NCBI GenBank assembly: GCA_029891385.1
Contig: CM057224.1
Coordinates: 31,265,005 to 31,329,004, forward strand
Direction of reading: 5' to 3'
DNA: 64,000 bases
From: Erythroxylum novogranatense
Taxonomy: Eukaryota > Streptophyta > Magnoliopsida > Malpighiales > Erythroxylaceae
Below, piece after piece: positions 26,418-38,018 of this stretch (its first letter is position 1; every line of letters starts with the position of its first letter). A model generated the notes under the pieces. The model was not told the origin of the DNA. It did no database searches and saw nothing but the letters and a program-made list of their open reading frames with translations. A program made the position numbers and the translations under genes.

Positions 26418-27348
26418 TTGGAACATTGGGAACCTTACACGTAAGTACTTAGAATTAGTGGACATTTTATATAAGTATAGGATTCAAATAGCCTACATTC
26501 AGGAGACAAAGTGGTCAGACGCTAAAGCGAAGGAGATAGGAGGTTTCAAAATATGGTACTCGAGAAGTACCTAGAAGCATAACTGGGTATGTATCTTAGT
26601 GGTCAAGGAAATTATAAGTCAAGTGGTGGGGTTACAAGGGTCAATGATAGGATTATGGTGGCTAAAATTGTGGTTAGCAATGTAGTTTTTGTGTGTGCAT
26701 ATGCACCTCAAGCGGATTCAAACGAACAACAAAAACATTTGTTTTGGGAAATGTTAAAGGGGGTGCTGCAATAATTCACTGATTCGGAGCAGATCATCAT
26801 TGGAGGTGATTTTAATGGACATATAGGGGCTGATACGAATGGATATACGGGAGCCCACGGGGGCCACAGGTACTCCATTAGAAATGATAATGGGATTGCT
26901 TTATTGGACTTGGCCGTAGTGTATGAGTTAGTCATAGCTAATTCTCTTTTTAAGAAAAACGTAGTGTAGTTAGTAACTTTTCAGAGTAGCACCTCAAAGA
27001 CAAATAAATTATCTCCTTGTCAAGAGAGGTGCCAGATCATGGTGCAAAGATTGCAAAGTACTGCCAACTGCATGCATATCGACTCAACATAAATTATTAG
27101 TTCTGGATTTCGGGATTAAAGGATGGAGGCCACATTTTTCTAACCTGCATTGTAGTAGAATTAAGTGGTGGAGACTAAGAGGGGACAAGATGGAACTATT
27201 TAGGGCACAAGTTCGGTCAAATGCAACATGGTCTGTGAGCAGGGATGCAAACCTAATGTGGGAGGGTGTAGCCTCTGTAGTGCATGCAACGGCCACCAAT
27301 CACCTAGGGGTATCCAAAGGGGTCCCCAGAGGGCAAAAAGGTGAGTGG
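26418..27348 (+). pseudogene. LINE ORF2 endonuclease part, broken
   Basis: Frames read the N-terminal APE-type endonuclease of plant L1 LINE ORF2. WNIGNLT stands at the start (26416-26440), then YIQETKW (QETK motif, about 26490), then VCAYAPQ (26690s) and IIGGDFNGHIGA (about 26800). In APE-type LINE proteins these surround the active site that nicks target DNA. Frame changes and stops occur (for example after the SRST stretch near 26575 and near 26775). The part is cut at 27353 by the solo LTR-A and continues after 31667. It begins directly at the TTAGA duplication of the minus LTR-A. Not functional. Confidence 0.85.
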
Positions 27349-29895
27349 ATGGATGTAACATCCCATCTCCGATGGGAAGGGTATTTTGGTAAATTGGGAC
27401 GGGCTAGGAGTATTGATTTATATCGCGACATGAACGTACATTATACAGCCTCTATAAATGGTGATTCTTGCCTGTGCATATAGTCATACATGCATTCATG
27501 ACATTTCCCGGCTTAAGTGTCAAATTGAGATCTTTTGTGAAATTTGTGTGGTAATTGTATTTGAAAAAATTTTCGGAGTGCGCCACTGAGTGTTTTACAT
27601 TTTTAGGAATTTATAGGAATTTTTCTGGAATTGTCCGGAGAAAATTCCCGAACCGGCAAAATCGCCGGTAAATGGCCTAAATGTGTTTTTGTTGTGGAAA
27701 ATGTAATTTTCTTGTTTGAACAATTATTAGGAGTGGACTGTCATATGTTTTACAATTTTGAGCAATTTAGGTAATTTTCAAAAAAATGATTCGGAAATTC
27801 GAAAATTTTGAATATCGGAAAATCGCCAAGTGGCGAACCAGTCGATTTTCGGTAGCGAAAGTTTCTACCCAATGGCACTGTAATATTGTGGATATTATTT
27901 GGAATTGAAATTAGGTTCATTTGAGTTAATTGGGGTTAATTTTTGATCTGGATTAAAGAATGAATAAGTTGACTTTTCTTTAAAAAGTTTTGACCAATCA
28001 CATTTGGGCACCAAAAAGCTTCATTTAATGCTCCACTTTGTTCCTATCGTTTTGCCTAATAAATTACATGAAAAGAGTGAGTTTCTTGTTGTAAAAACTC
28101 ATAACCGAAACTTCCTCCTCCTCCATGTTTCGTTGGTCTTGTTCTTTCTCCATAATTACTTGCTTTTCCTTTAGTCTCACCTAAGCTCAACTTGAACTTT
28201 GACATTATGATGATTGTGATGGTCGAAGGTGGGGAGGTAAAGTAGGGGTTGGTGTTTTTGTTTGAAGATTTGGGAAACTTAAAGCTTGAAGCTTGGAGAA
28301 GAGTTAGAGTATCATTTGGAAAAGCTTGAATTAGGTAAGTTGTTATTAAGCTTTAGTTATGATTTGATTTATGAGTTAAATGACATGGTAGTTAGAAGCA
28401 TCAAATGGGAATTTTGGTATTATTATTAATCTTATTGATGCTTTACCTTGATAAGAATTATAGTGTAAATTGATGGGTATAAATGTATGGTGTGTTAGGA
28501 TAATGAATGGTTATGGTTGTAACTTGGTTTAGCTTTGAATTTGGTTGGTAGATGATGACTAATTTTGCAAATAAAGTGAGAGTTTAGTGCTGCCAATTTT
28601 TTTTATTAGCCCTAGTACAAGTATGAATGGTATAAGAACTGATTGGTGTTTCTTTGGATGTTTAATGATGTGTTAAAGGCATTGGAAATGATAGAAACTA
28701 AGATTGGATCAAATCTGGAAATTTAGGGTTTTAATTGACTGTACTGTTTTGATCATAACTCATTGTATAGGAATGCAAATGAGGTGACGTTTGTGGCCAC
28801 TTAAACTTTAGGATGTTGGCTTCAAATTTGTGTGAAATAGGTGTTGTTAAATTGTAATGTTAGAAGGGTGAATTTTTGCATGGAAAGTTTCTGTTTGTAG
28901 GGTCTGTGAACAGTCCCCGCATATATGACCTGATTACTTTGTTGATTTTTCTAAATTAATTGAGATGGAATTAGGGAAAATGGTCTTCATGAAAGTTGAG
29001 GAATATTAAGTTAGCTTTCCATTGCCACTTATCTTGCTAATTTTCGAGTTGTATATTGGGAGAAATGAACTGATTACTATTGATTGGTTTTGAGCATTTT
29101 GATGAAACTTAGCCTAAGTGTTGAATTTGTGAGCTTGCGGATTGGAAGCAATTTTAGCAAATTATGTGAGCTGATTTGGTGTGAGTGATCTTCTGAAAAG
29201 TTGCAGAGGAAGGAATTATCTTGAAAATGATATATGGTGTGTAATTTTTAGAGGTCATATTTGGGAGTTATGATTTTTCAAACATTGAACCTGCATTAGG
29301 TTATGAATTGCTGATCATGGCAGTAACTTGCATGACAGTTTTGAAATTGTTAGAAATTGAATTGGATTTTGAGTTCTTCATGAAAATTGAATTTTGAGAT
29401 CTTATCTTTTCAGGGATATATGATTGTGATTTTTGTGACATTTGTGCTAAGTGAATTACTGTTTGGAAAATTACTGTCCAGATTGGTTGATTTCAGTAGA
29501 CTGATTATTTGTTGAATTGTTTGACCTAGTTAGTTATGGAGTTTGATTTTGGGTTGTTCATGAAAGTTGTATATGGAATTGTGAACTTATTGAGCATATT
29601 TATGTAGTAATTTTTGGGCTGAAGAATCAGAGAGTTATGGAATTTGCAATGTACTGTTCTGTTTTAATGGGATTTGAGTAGGCAGTAGCTTTGATGGGAT
29701 ATTTGACACCCTTAGGGGTGAAATTGATTTTTATGGTCTTCTTGAGAACTGTAGAGGGTTTCATGTTCTTTCCAATGAGATATAGTTGGTAATGTTCTGA
29801 ATTGTGTGCAATGAGTTATTGATGTTGGAAGTTGGATTAGAAATCAGGAAAAAAGGGGAAAGGGAATGAGGAATCACGCCTCGGATCAGACGGCA

Positions 29896-29923
29896 TCGCT
29901 AGGGCGACGCCTCGCCCTAGCGA
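29896..29923. repeat. Perfect 12-bp hairpin of the LTR-A cassette
   Basis: TCGCTAGGGCGA and TCGCCCTAGCGA are exact reverse complements separated by CGCC. Further GC-rich words (ATCGCCCCAGCGAGGC) follow to 29950. The anchor lies 65 bases downstream. Confidence 0.92.
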
Positions 29924-30876
29924 CGAGGCCGGATCGCCCCAGCGAGGCTGGTTTGTTTCTTTTTATTTTATTATTATTTTGTGATTTCTTGTTTCTTTTA
30001 TCAATTACTTTTCTGTCCGACGTCCGATTGACCTGATTCTTGAGGCATCGGATGCATAGAATATTGAATTTCATTTTGTAAGAAATTGGGAATTTTTAGA
30101 CGAAAAATTGACGTGCCCCAGGTAACGGAGCCTTTAATCACTGTTTTGTTTAATTGGGGACCTATAGAGGTCCGAATTGCACACCGTCAGCGCCAATAGG
30201 TTTCTAATTTTTAGACGGATTTTTCCAATAGAAAAAAATGGGATTAGGGCCGGGAATATCATGAACATGCATTGTGCACCTGCAAATTGCTTCATATGCA
30301 TTATTAAATAGTTCTGATTGGACAAGTGATAATGATTATATTTTCTGATTATTATAGAGGCACATTTGGAGCGTCGATCTATCGACGTTACTGAGACTTC
30401 CAGATATTAGCTCGGAAGTACAGGTGAGTAACCTAGTTGGTTCCTCAACCTTTATGTGTTTAAGATTTTGCAATTATGCCATGTGGAGATAATGGGGGGT
30501 TTATGTGTGTTTGATTTTGATTGATTTGGACCATAGGTGTCGAGATATTTGGAAACTTGTTATTGAAGTGCTATTTGTGTGTCCTTTGTTTGTGAATAAG
30601 TACATTGGAGATCTCGGACCAAAGGTCCGAGGAATGGAAATAAATATTGAAGTGTTAAAATTGTCTGTTTTGATACATTGGATGTGACTTTTAATATGAT
30701 ATGGTAGGATGCAATAAATTGTAAATGTATATGACTGAAATACCGGACCAAAGGTCCGAAGAAACGGAAATTGGTCACTGAACTATAACTGACTGTAAAT
30801 GGGAATTGGAACATATGCATCCATGCATGATGGCATGATCAGATAAAGTCAGTTGTGACCGGAGCAGCACCGTATC

Positions 30877-31010
30877 AGGGCATATCACGCCCAACGTATA
30901 TGAGAGCTTTCAGCTCAACGCACAGGACCTCAGGTCCAACGTATTCAGAGCCTCAGGCTCAATGTACCAGGGCTTCAAACCTAATGTTTTCAGAGCCACT
31001 GGTTCAACGC
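30877..31010 (+). repeat. Row of six mini-hairpins, ~22-nt units
   Basis: Successive units end in AACGTA, AACGCA or AATGTA and contain a short inverted repeat: GGGC...GCCC, GAGCT...AGCTC, GGACCT...AGGTCC, GAGCCT...AGGCTC, a weaker GGGCTT...AACCT, and GAGCC...GGTTC. The stems differ in sequence yet stay mostly paired. Related rows lie in the other LTR-A copies near 2400-2500, 9010-9110, 19600-19760, 39890-39960 and 50590-50720. A longer hairpin pairs GTGC with GCAC just after. Confidence 0.82.
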
Positions 31011-31667
31011 AATGTGCCCGTCACTAGGACAGTTTCAGGCGCACGGTCACAACAACAAAACGAAAATGAAAAGTGTCATATGTGCATTGCATAAATGGTA
31101 TGATTAAATGAGGATTGTATGAAAGACGATATGCCTTACATTTGTGAATTGTGATCGTATGTGATATTTGGTAAATTGATTGAATATGCATGAATTGAGT
31201 GAACCATCGATGATGGTTTCTCATTGAGTTCGCAAACTCACCCAACATTGCAACTATTTTTCAGGAATTGAAGAGTACCCCATTAGCGAACCGGGAGTAT
31301 GATTACTGCAAGAGAGTCGGTGTTTGAAGTCGGGATCAGTTCATGTCTGCATTTGTGTCATTTTGACTTATGTGTAAATTTAAATTCCGCAAAAAGGTAC
31401 TGAATTGTTTGAGGGCCCTAATTGATAAATATTGTTTGAAAAATGATCTTTGATAAAGTGTATGACTAAAATGGGTTTTTGTATCACGGGCTTGAATCGT
31501 TTATTTTTATTTCCGCGCACTCGACTGTTTTCAAAAAGAAAAAAAATATCATAATGAGTTTTTAAACTACATTGACTGCTCTAGCATACCACCCTCGTGG
31601 GTCGCGAGTTTGGATATCACCGTCGATGTCGGGTTCGGGTCTCGCGGGAGTGGGATGCTACAATGGA

Positions 31668-33380
31668 AGGTTGGTGGTGGTTAGACGAGGTCCAGGAGAC
31701 GGTTAAGGTGAAGAAGAGAGCTTTTAAAGATCTTTTAGCTAGTTTAATGGAGGTAGAGAGGGAAATTAACAGAGTAAGCTATAGGTTGGCAAAACGGAGG
31801 GTTAAGAAAACTATCGCAGTGGCTAGAGGGGAAGCATATGAGACTATGTATCGCGACTTGGATACATTTAAGGGAGCACAAAAGATTTTCAAACTAGCAT
31901 AAGATAGGGCACGTGGGACGAATGATTTCAACCAAGTTTGTTGTATTCGTGATGAAGTAGGATAGGTACTCATAGAGACTCAAGACATCAAGAGGAGATG
32001 GCAGAGGTATTTTAATGGCCTATATAATGAAGAGATAGTGGGCAACGTAGAGTTAGGAGAACCCTCTGCAACGGGGCATGCTCATGAAAGGTGCACATAG
32101 GTAAGGATTACAAGGGGTGAAATTACAAAGGTGTTGACAATGGTGGGGAATGGTAGGGCCATAGGGCCAGATGAGATCCCTATAGAGGTATAGAAACGGA
32201 TAGGAGTTGTCGATATTGTATGGTTAGTTCGACTCTTCAATGTGATTCTAGAGTCAGCCAAAATGTCAAATGAATGGAGATTAAGTAGGTTGATCCCCTT
32301 ATACAAGGCCAAAGGAGACATCCAACAATGTCACAACTATAGAGGCATCAAACTAATAAGTCATACCATGAAGCTGTGGGAGAAGGTAATTGAGAAGAGA
32401 ATCCGGAGGGCTGCTTCTGTATCGATCAACCAATTTAGATTTATGCCTGGTAGGTCCATGACAGAAGTGATACATCTACTTCTTAGACTCATGGAATGCT
32501 ACAGGGAAATAAAATGGGATTTATATATAGTTTTTATTGATTTAGAGAAGGCGTATGGCAGGGTTCCTAGAGAACACTTATGGAGGTGTTTGGAGGCTAA
32601 GGGCATTCCTATCAACTATATTAAAGTAATCAGGAATATGTATGAAGGAACATTGACTAGCATAAGGACAATAGAAGGGGACATGGAAGCGTTATCTATC
32701 AGGGTTGGTCTCCAATAAGGATCTGCGTTAAGTCCTTTGTTGTTCACATTAGTGTTAGATGAGATTACCAAACATATTCAAGCAGAGGTACCTTGGTGTA
32801 TGTTATTTGTGGATGATATTGTCCCAGTGGATGAGACCAAGGAGGGGGTCAATGCCAAGTTAGACTGCTGGAGAGATGCGTTGGAGTCGAAAGTTTTTAA
32901 AATAAGCAGGTCTAAGATGAAGTATTTAGAATGCAATTTTTCAGGAAACTAGGGGCACATGACGCTGCAGTAGCAATTGACACCAGCGTCATACCAAAAA
33001 GGACGAGTTTTAAGTATCTTGAGTCTATCATTCAAAGTAATGGGAATATCGATGCCAATATTGTACATCATATTAGATCAGGCTAAGTCAAATGGAGAAG
33101 TGCATCAGGGGTTTTATATGATAAGAAGATTCCTTTAAAAGTCAAGGGAAGTTTTATAAAATGGTGATTCGTCCAACCATGTTATATGGGGCAGAGTGTT
33201 GGCCTACCAAACGTAGGCATATAAGATAGTTGTTGGTAGCAGAAATGTGTATGCTTAGGTAGATGTGTGACATTACTAGGAGAGATAAGGTCCAAAACTA
33301 GGTGGTAAGAGATAGACTACGAGTAGCCAGCTTTGTCAACAAGTTGAGAGAAACTAGGTTTAAGTGGTATGGGCATGTGC
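31668..33380 (+). pseudogene. LINE ORF2 reverse transcriptase part, broken
   Basis: This encodes the linker and reverse transcriptase of plant L1 ORF2. A WWWLDEVQETVKVKKRAF segment (31672-31725) precedes the RT. The RT frame from 32242 has LIPLYKAKGD, NYRGIKLIS, QFRFMPGRS, DLEKAYGRVPRE and, after a TAA at 32716-32718, GSALSPLLF, then MLFVDDIV (32800s), which holds the catalytic FVDD box. In the DLEKAYG motif a G stands where the family usually has D. Further on, RFKWYGHVRR (33350-33383) begins the C-terminal region. Stops, frame shifts and an LTR-B insertion at 33386 inactivate it. Confidence 0.9.
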
Positions 33381-33566
33381 GGAGGTGTTGGGTCCGAGTC
33401 CCGGATCCCCAATCCCGAGGCGATCCCTCAGGCTGCACCAGCGACGAGCTCCCAAACGTACAGACCCGATCCCAACATCCATACAATTTCCACACATACA
33501 AACATACATACACATATATGCATTATACACATACATTCCATCTATGAAATAAACACCCCATATACC

Positions 33567-35499
33567 TGTAGGAAAATCCCGGGAGGTACATCACATGTAC
33601 TGCGTGGAAAACAAAATTTTGTTCCGGGACTTTCCGAAACCGAGATCCAGTGTCGGTATGAAGACCTCAAACCTGAATAGCCAATAGAGACTATCTGTAA
33701 GGTATCCACGCAGAGATCGAAAAACCTAACCGAGTCAAACCCTTTGACTGGGAATAGCTAGAACAGATTAAAGCACTGCTAGAGCCTACCTCATCAAAGA
33801 GCTTGAGATCAGACGTTGAAGAGATGAAGAAGAAGCTTGGAGGAGAGAGCCTTGGATGAAGATGAAGAAGAGAGAAAACAATTTTTCTCTTAGGTTTTTC
33901 ACAAAAAACCTTTCTTTCCTTTGAAAGCCTACGAACTTCACTCTTCAGAAGCAAGAAAAACCATTTTTCTTCAACTTCTTTCAAAGGCACGAAGTCCTCT
34001 TCTTTTCAAAGCTTAATTTGTCTTTTAGCCATTTAATAAAGATGATGACTAAGCTTCTCTTGGAAGCTTCCTACCTCTTCTCCTTCATTCCACGTGCCAT
34101 GCATATATATATAATATTAATTAATTAATTACTTAATTAATTAACATATATATGATTACTAAGAGGTCCATCAAGCTGGGTTGGTCTGTCGGCCTCACTG
34201 GGGCTCGATCTTCAAACGACTCCTAAACCTTTCTTAGCAATATCGATGTCGCGATCTCATCGGGACATATCCCAATTCCATCGGGATCCATTTAATCCGA
34301 ATGCTCTCCATAATTGGAACTCTGTCCAATTACTATTTCTGATTCTCGAAACACTCTTATCGTGTGACCCTTTAGGTTCCGGTTATGTTGGCCACTTAGA
34401 TTAACAATTAATCTGAGCAAGTCATGGCGGTATCTAGCAACACATCATGACCCCAATTGACCGGAAAGTAATCGGTTTGATGTATTCATCACGAACGGAT
34501 CACGAACCCTTCCATGAACAATTCTTGTGCAATTCGTCCTTCGAAGATCCTATACCCCACTTGGTTATGAGTATGGTCAAAGTGTCAACTCTTACTAGAC
34601 CAAGTCCAGCCCAAGTGATAACAGTTCTCGTCCTAGGACTCATTACTCTATATGTCCATGAAGACACTCTTCATGACATATTCACTCTGGCCAGAGATTT
34701 CCGAGTAATGATCCTGACAAGAGGCCATGGGTATCTCTTCTGCTAATCCAGAAGTGGTGAATCCTATATTGGCTACTCAATTATCTTCGAATACCTCAAA
34801 CTGTACCCAAGCACCACCCTATGAGTTACCTCTGGAAGGCAACAAGGAATGGAGTCAAAGCACAGGATCAGTATCCAATATAGCCTTGAGTACCTCAAGT
34901 CTAAGGATACTTGCACCATTGCTATGATGAGATTATCACTGACACTTAGATAAGATATCCATGTGATGATCTCATGACAGGTCATCCAATGAACTTACTA
35001 CTAGTAGTAAGCATCCATATTTCAACTCTAAATATCTCATATTTACAGTTTACGAGATCCTTGCTTGATCCAATCAAGGAGTATGACATATCTTAGTGCA
35101 TCCGGATTAATGATGTCGGTCTCATTAATCCTATGACTAGGAGAATTTAGATATCTTGACATAATTGCACATGATAGGAATCTCAGTAGTATGATCACAT
35201 CATAATTTCCTTCATGCTATGTCATATATCATGGACTTCATTAATTTGATTAAAGATCCAATCAATTCATAAACAATGTTCATGAACATCAAATTAATGA
35301 ATTATGCCTTTTCTTTATTTATTCATTCACCGATGCGCATCATTTGTGAATAAAACGCGCTAAAGGGGATTGCCTTTAGGGCACAAATAAACAGTATCGT
35401 CCTTGAATAAGTCGACTTATCCAATGTACAAGTCGACTTATCGGTACCGAGCAAGCATAAGTCGACTTACACATGGTACAAGTCGACTTACCACTTACA
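33567..35499 (-). mobile_element. Solo copia LTR, minus strand, TSD ATACC
   Basis: The plus-strand ends are TGTAGGAAAATCCC (33567) and CCACTTACA (35499), with exact duplications ATACC (33562-33566, 35500-35504). Length is 1933 bp, and the sequence is the reverse complement of the copia LTRs at 52847 and 60779, recognisable throughout. It keeps the AAGTCGACTT palindrome array (35407-35495) at its 5' end. It is important as a third copy: at sites where the two LTRs of the full copia element differ by CAG/CTG versus CG, this copy has CAG/CTG. Confidence 0.95.
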
Positions 35500-36744
35500 A
35501 TACCAAGGGAATTCAAGCCATAACAATCTGAAGGAAATATCAAACAAACATTCTCAACATAGTATAATACCGAATAAAGTGTAAATCTAGAATACATGAA
35601 AAATGCTCCATGATATCATGCTCGGTGGGCTAACCAAAAATACTAACTTAGAACAAAAGCTCCTAACTATCTTGGAGTCTCCAATGCCTTGCAAGGGTCA
35701 ATGATCGTCTTGATCTGCACCTGAGGAGGGAAAGTAATGGGTTGAGCTACACAGCTCAGTGGCTAATATAATTATAGCCATCGGTAACTAGCACAAATCC
35801 AGACATACGTATGTATATGTATATATACATGCAACCATTCTAGCACTCACATATAAACCAAGCAATTCGCACATTTAGCATAATTCATTTAACGTACAAA
35901 CATGTCACAAGTATGCTTCATAGAAAACAAATCAAATATGCTATGCACATCATATGGCTCGAGGGTTCCATAGAAACAAAAGGGAGAAACCGAAGTTTAC
36001 ACCCTAAACAAAATGAGTCCATTCGGATCTCATAGGCCACAAGCAGGCAGCCGGGAGAAGGCTCTTGTCAATGTGCACGTGACGAACGAAATGGTTCCAC
36101 TCTCACCCAAAAAAAAGCATATAATCATGCTCAGAATCATTTTATCAAATGATATGCTTTCATGCTTTTCATTTATTCAAAATGCCATGACCGAAGTCGA
36201 GGCATAACATGCTCATAATCAAAATTTACTTCTATCAATTCTCATGCTTCTTACAAGTCATTCAAATCTTATAACAAATCATGTTTAACAATTAACCACG
36301 TATTCTATCAGAATGTCATGCATCTCATAACACATAACACATAATATATATTCACACATAGGCAAGAATTTGCCTAACTACACAATAACTATAATTACAT
36401 TACCCACCTAATATCGCTTGCGAGTCCAAAATCACTGCTGTCCTTCCTCTTGCGATTGGATTAGGTTGGCTTGGTTTCCTATAACAAACCAATTGCCTAA
36501 TCAAGCAATATTCAAAAGAAATAATCAACAAGCTGCGAAGAAATAAAAAACGCTAACTCTAACAATCTATACTCAACTTCCCTCCACATTCTCGGATCTA
36601 AGAGACTAATTCCAAACTTCCTTTCTTCATAAAACTGATAGCTCTCTAACTCTAGATCACAATGAATCCAAAATCACCTCATTTGAACATCCACAGGCAA
36701 AGATATGCCCAAAAGACTAAAATTTTCTGTCTTTAGAAAAGCGG

Positions 36745-36835
36745 GGTTAAATCGCGGCGAAGGCACGCTCGTCATGGCGTGCCTGACTCCTGCGTCATGG
36801 AGAATATAAATCCACACGTCGCGACGTGCGGGCCT
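36745..36835. repeat. Palindrome cassette with CACGTCG/CGACGTG
   Basis: A perfect 14-bp palindrome lies at 36815-36828 (CACGTCG/CGACGTG), preceded by ATCGCGGCG and GGCACGCTCGTCATGGCGTGCC words. The anchor lies at 36660-36710. CCGCGACGTG words also occur in the LTR-B cassette at 21950, so these two cassettes may share ancestry. Confidence 0.82.
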
Positions 36836-37471
36836 GGAGAAAGACTCCGAACCTGATTTTTCAGCATTTCCACACTTCAATCCTTCCCCAAAAACAAATG
36901 CAACACACCTAAACCTTTATTTAAGTCCAATACTACATTTTTAACTCAATCAAACCTTAAAAACAAGCACAAACTCATCAACCCAAGGATCTCACTTAGG
37001 TTTTTCCGAAAAACCATAAACCATCGATTCTAACATAATACTAAGCCATTCTAAGGTTTAATCCAACCAAAATAAGATGAAAATAAGTCAACTTACCAAG
37101 AATGTGCTTCAAATCAGTCGAAAATCTCCTAGGATCACAAACCCTATTTTTCTCTTCTTCTTCCTCAACCTACGACAACTCTTCTTCTTCTTTTTCTTCC
37201 TTTCTTCTAATTCTCTCTTTTAAGCCTAAAGGATAGGACAATGACTAACATACCCTCCTAAGCAAAGCTTCACCCATTCCAATCTAAGTAATCTTCCCAA
37301 AATGCCCTCACACATTTTACCCCTTAATTTTCATTAAAACCACATTAGACTCAAATAAACCTCACTTATCCACTAATACTCCCAAAATAAATCAAACTAA
37401 GCCTTAATCATACAATTAGCACAATTCATGCTTAATGACATCATTAAAAAAATTCGGGGCCCAATAGGAGG

Positions 37472-38018
37472 AGGCCCTTCGATGCGTCGGTTCGAAGCTG
37501 AGGGAATAACACTTAGTGAATATAAGAGGAGGGAAGGCCTTACAAGAACTGGTGAGAGGTGATCAAGGAGGATATGTCAGAGTTGACCCTTAATGAGGTA
37601 GTCGCTAGAAATAGAAAAGTTTGGCGCGATCGGATCAGATAAAAGGATTAACCATTCCAGTTACCCAAAATCAGTATGACAGTTACTAAGAGATACCATG
37701 TCACGTTGTGCAGATTGCACGGCCGATGCGGGGGGAGGGGGGACAATAAGGGGTCATTATGACAGGGTCTCTAAGGGAGGTCCCCTTACTTACTGCGTGA
37801 CAAGGAGGGATGGACTTTGTAGCCTACTAGTGTTTGCAAACTTTTTTTTAAATGAATTGATTCTATAACTTGAATCATTCTTATATAGTCTCATTTGCAT
37901 GTGGGTCCACCGAAAACAACCTCTCTACTATGTAGGGGTAAGGCTGCGTACTATCGGACCCCCCAAAACCCCGCTTCATTGCGGAATTTCAGCCTGGATG
38001 ATGATGATGATGAAGGAA
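37472..38018 (+). pseudogene. LINE C-terminal remnant, 3' UTR and GAT tail
   Basis: After the GGAGG duplication the sequence reads the end of plant L1 ORF2, for example EVIKEDMSELTLNEVVARN followed by RKVWRDRIR (about 37557-37640). The 3' UTR contains GTAGGGGTAAGGCTGCGTAC and CCCCAAAACCCCGCTT, a block typical of the ends of plant L1 elements. It closes with ATGATGATGATGA (about 37998-38012). DNA after this returns to the Tat/Athila LTR. Several stops are present and the part is not functional. Confidence 0.85.

Larger units (their letters stand above)
27354..31662 (+). mobile_element. Solo LTR, family A, plus strand, TSD ATGGA
   Basis: A 4309-bp LTR has near-inverted ends TGTAACATCCCA (27354) and TGGGATGCTACA (31662). 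Exact duplications ATGGA lie at 27349-27353 and 31663-31667, and the LINE frame resumes across them. It is the best-preserved LTR-A here. In order it shows: start, pyrimidine-rich TTCCTCCTCCTCC (28108), a middle part with several AGTTGTAGAGG-type modules, a hairpin cassette (29896-29923), the anchor TGTCCGACGTCCGATTGA (30014), a GAGGCAC...AGCTCGGAAG block (30357-30418), the mini-hairpin row (30877-31010), AACCATCGATGATGGTT (31202) and the end. There is no internal domain. Confidence 0.95.
33386..37466 (-). mobile_element. LTR-B, minus strand, inserted in the LINE, TSD GGAGG
   Basis: The plus-strand ends read TGTTGGGTCCG (33386) and CGGGGCCCAATA (37466; usual CAACA with one change). Exact duplications GGAGG lie at 33381-33385 and 37467-37471. 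A copia solo LTR (33567-35499) is nested inside, leaving about 2.1 kb of LTR-B. The part near 35640-35760 matches, reversed, bases 480-600 of the window. A GC-rich cassette at 36745-36835 stands next to the anchor AAATCACCTCATTTGAAC (36669). A pyrimidine-rich tract lies at 37150-37210. No internal domain is seen. Confidence 0.9.
18882..38018 (+). mobile_element. L1-type plant LINE, split by three LTR insertions
   Basis: Pieces of one LINE lie at about 18882-18999, 26413-27353, 31663-33385 and 37467-38018. They read in order as leader, endonuclease, reverse transcriptase, C-terminal part and 3' UTR, ending in a GAT/ATG repeat tail (37996-38013). Each break has a 5-bp duplication (TTAGA, ATGGA, GGAGG) from the inserted LTR. 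The 5' limit is uncertain. A candidate LINE target duplication is GAGAGACAAGTG (about 18870) against AGAGAGAAGTG (about 38018), imperfect. Stops and frame breaks make it non-autonomous. Confidence 0.85.

Noticed and set aside
32242..32952. An active LINE reverse transcriptase
   Set aside because: A stop at 32716-32718, a substituted D in the DLEKAYG box and several LTR insertions rule out function.
36013..36207. Short frame with start as a possible small gene
   Set aside because: It lies within the LTR-B (33386-37466), in a region shared with other LTR copies where no frame is conserved.
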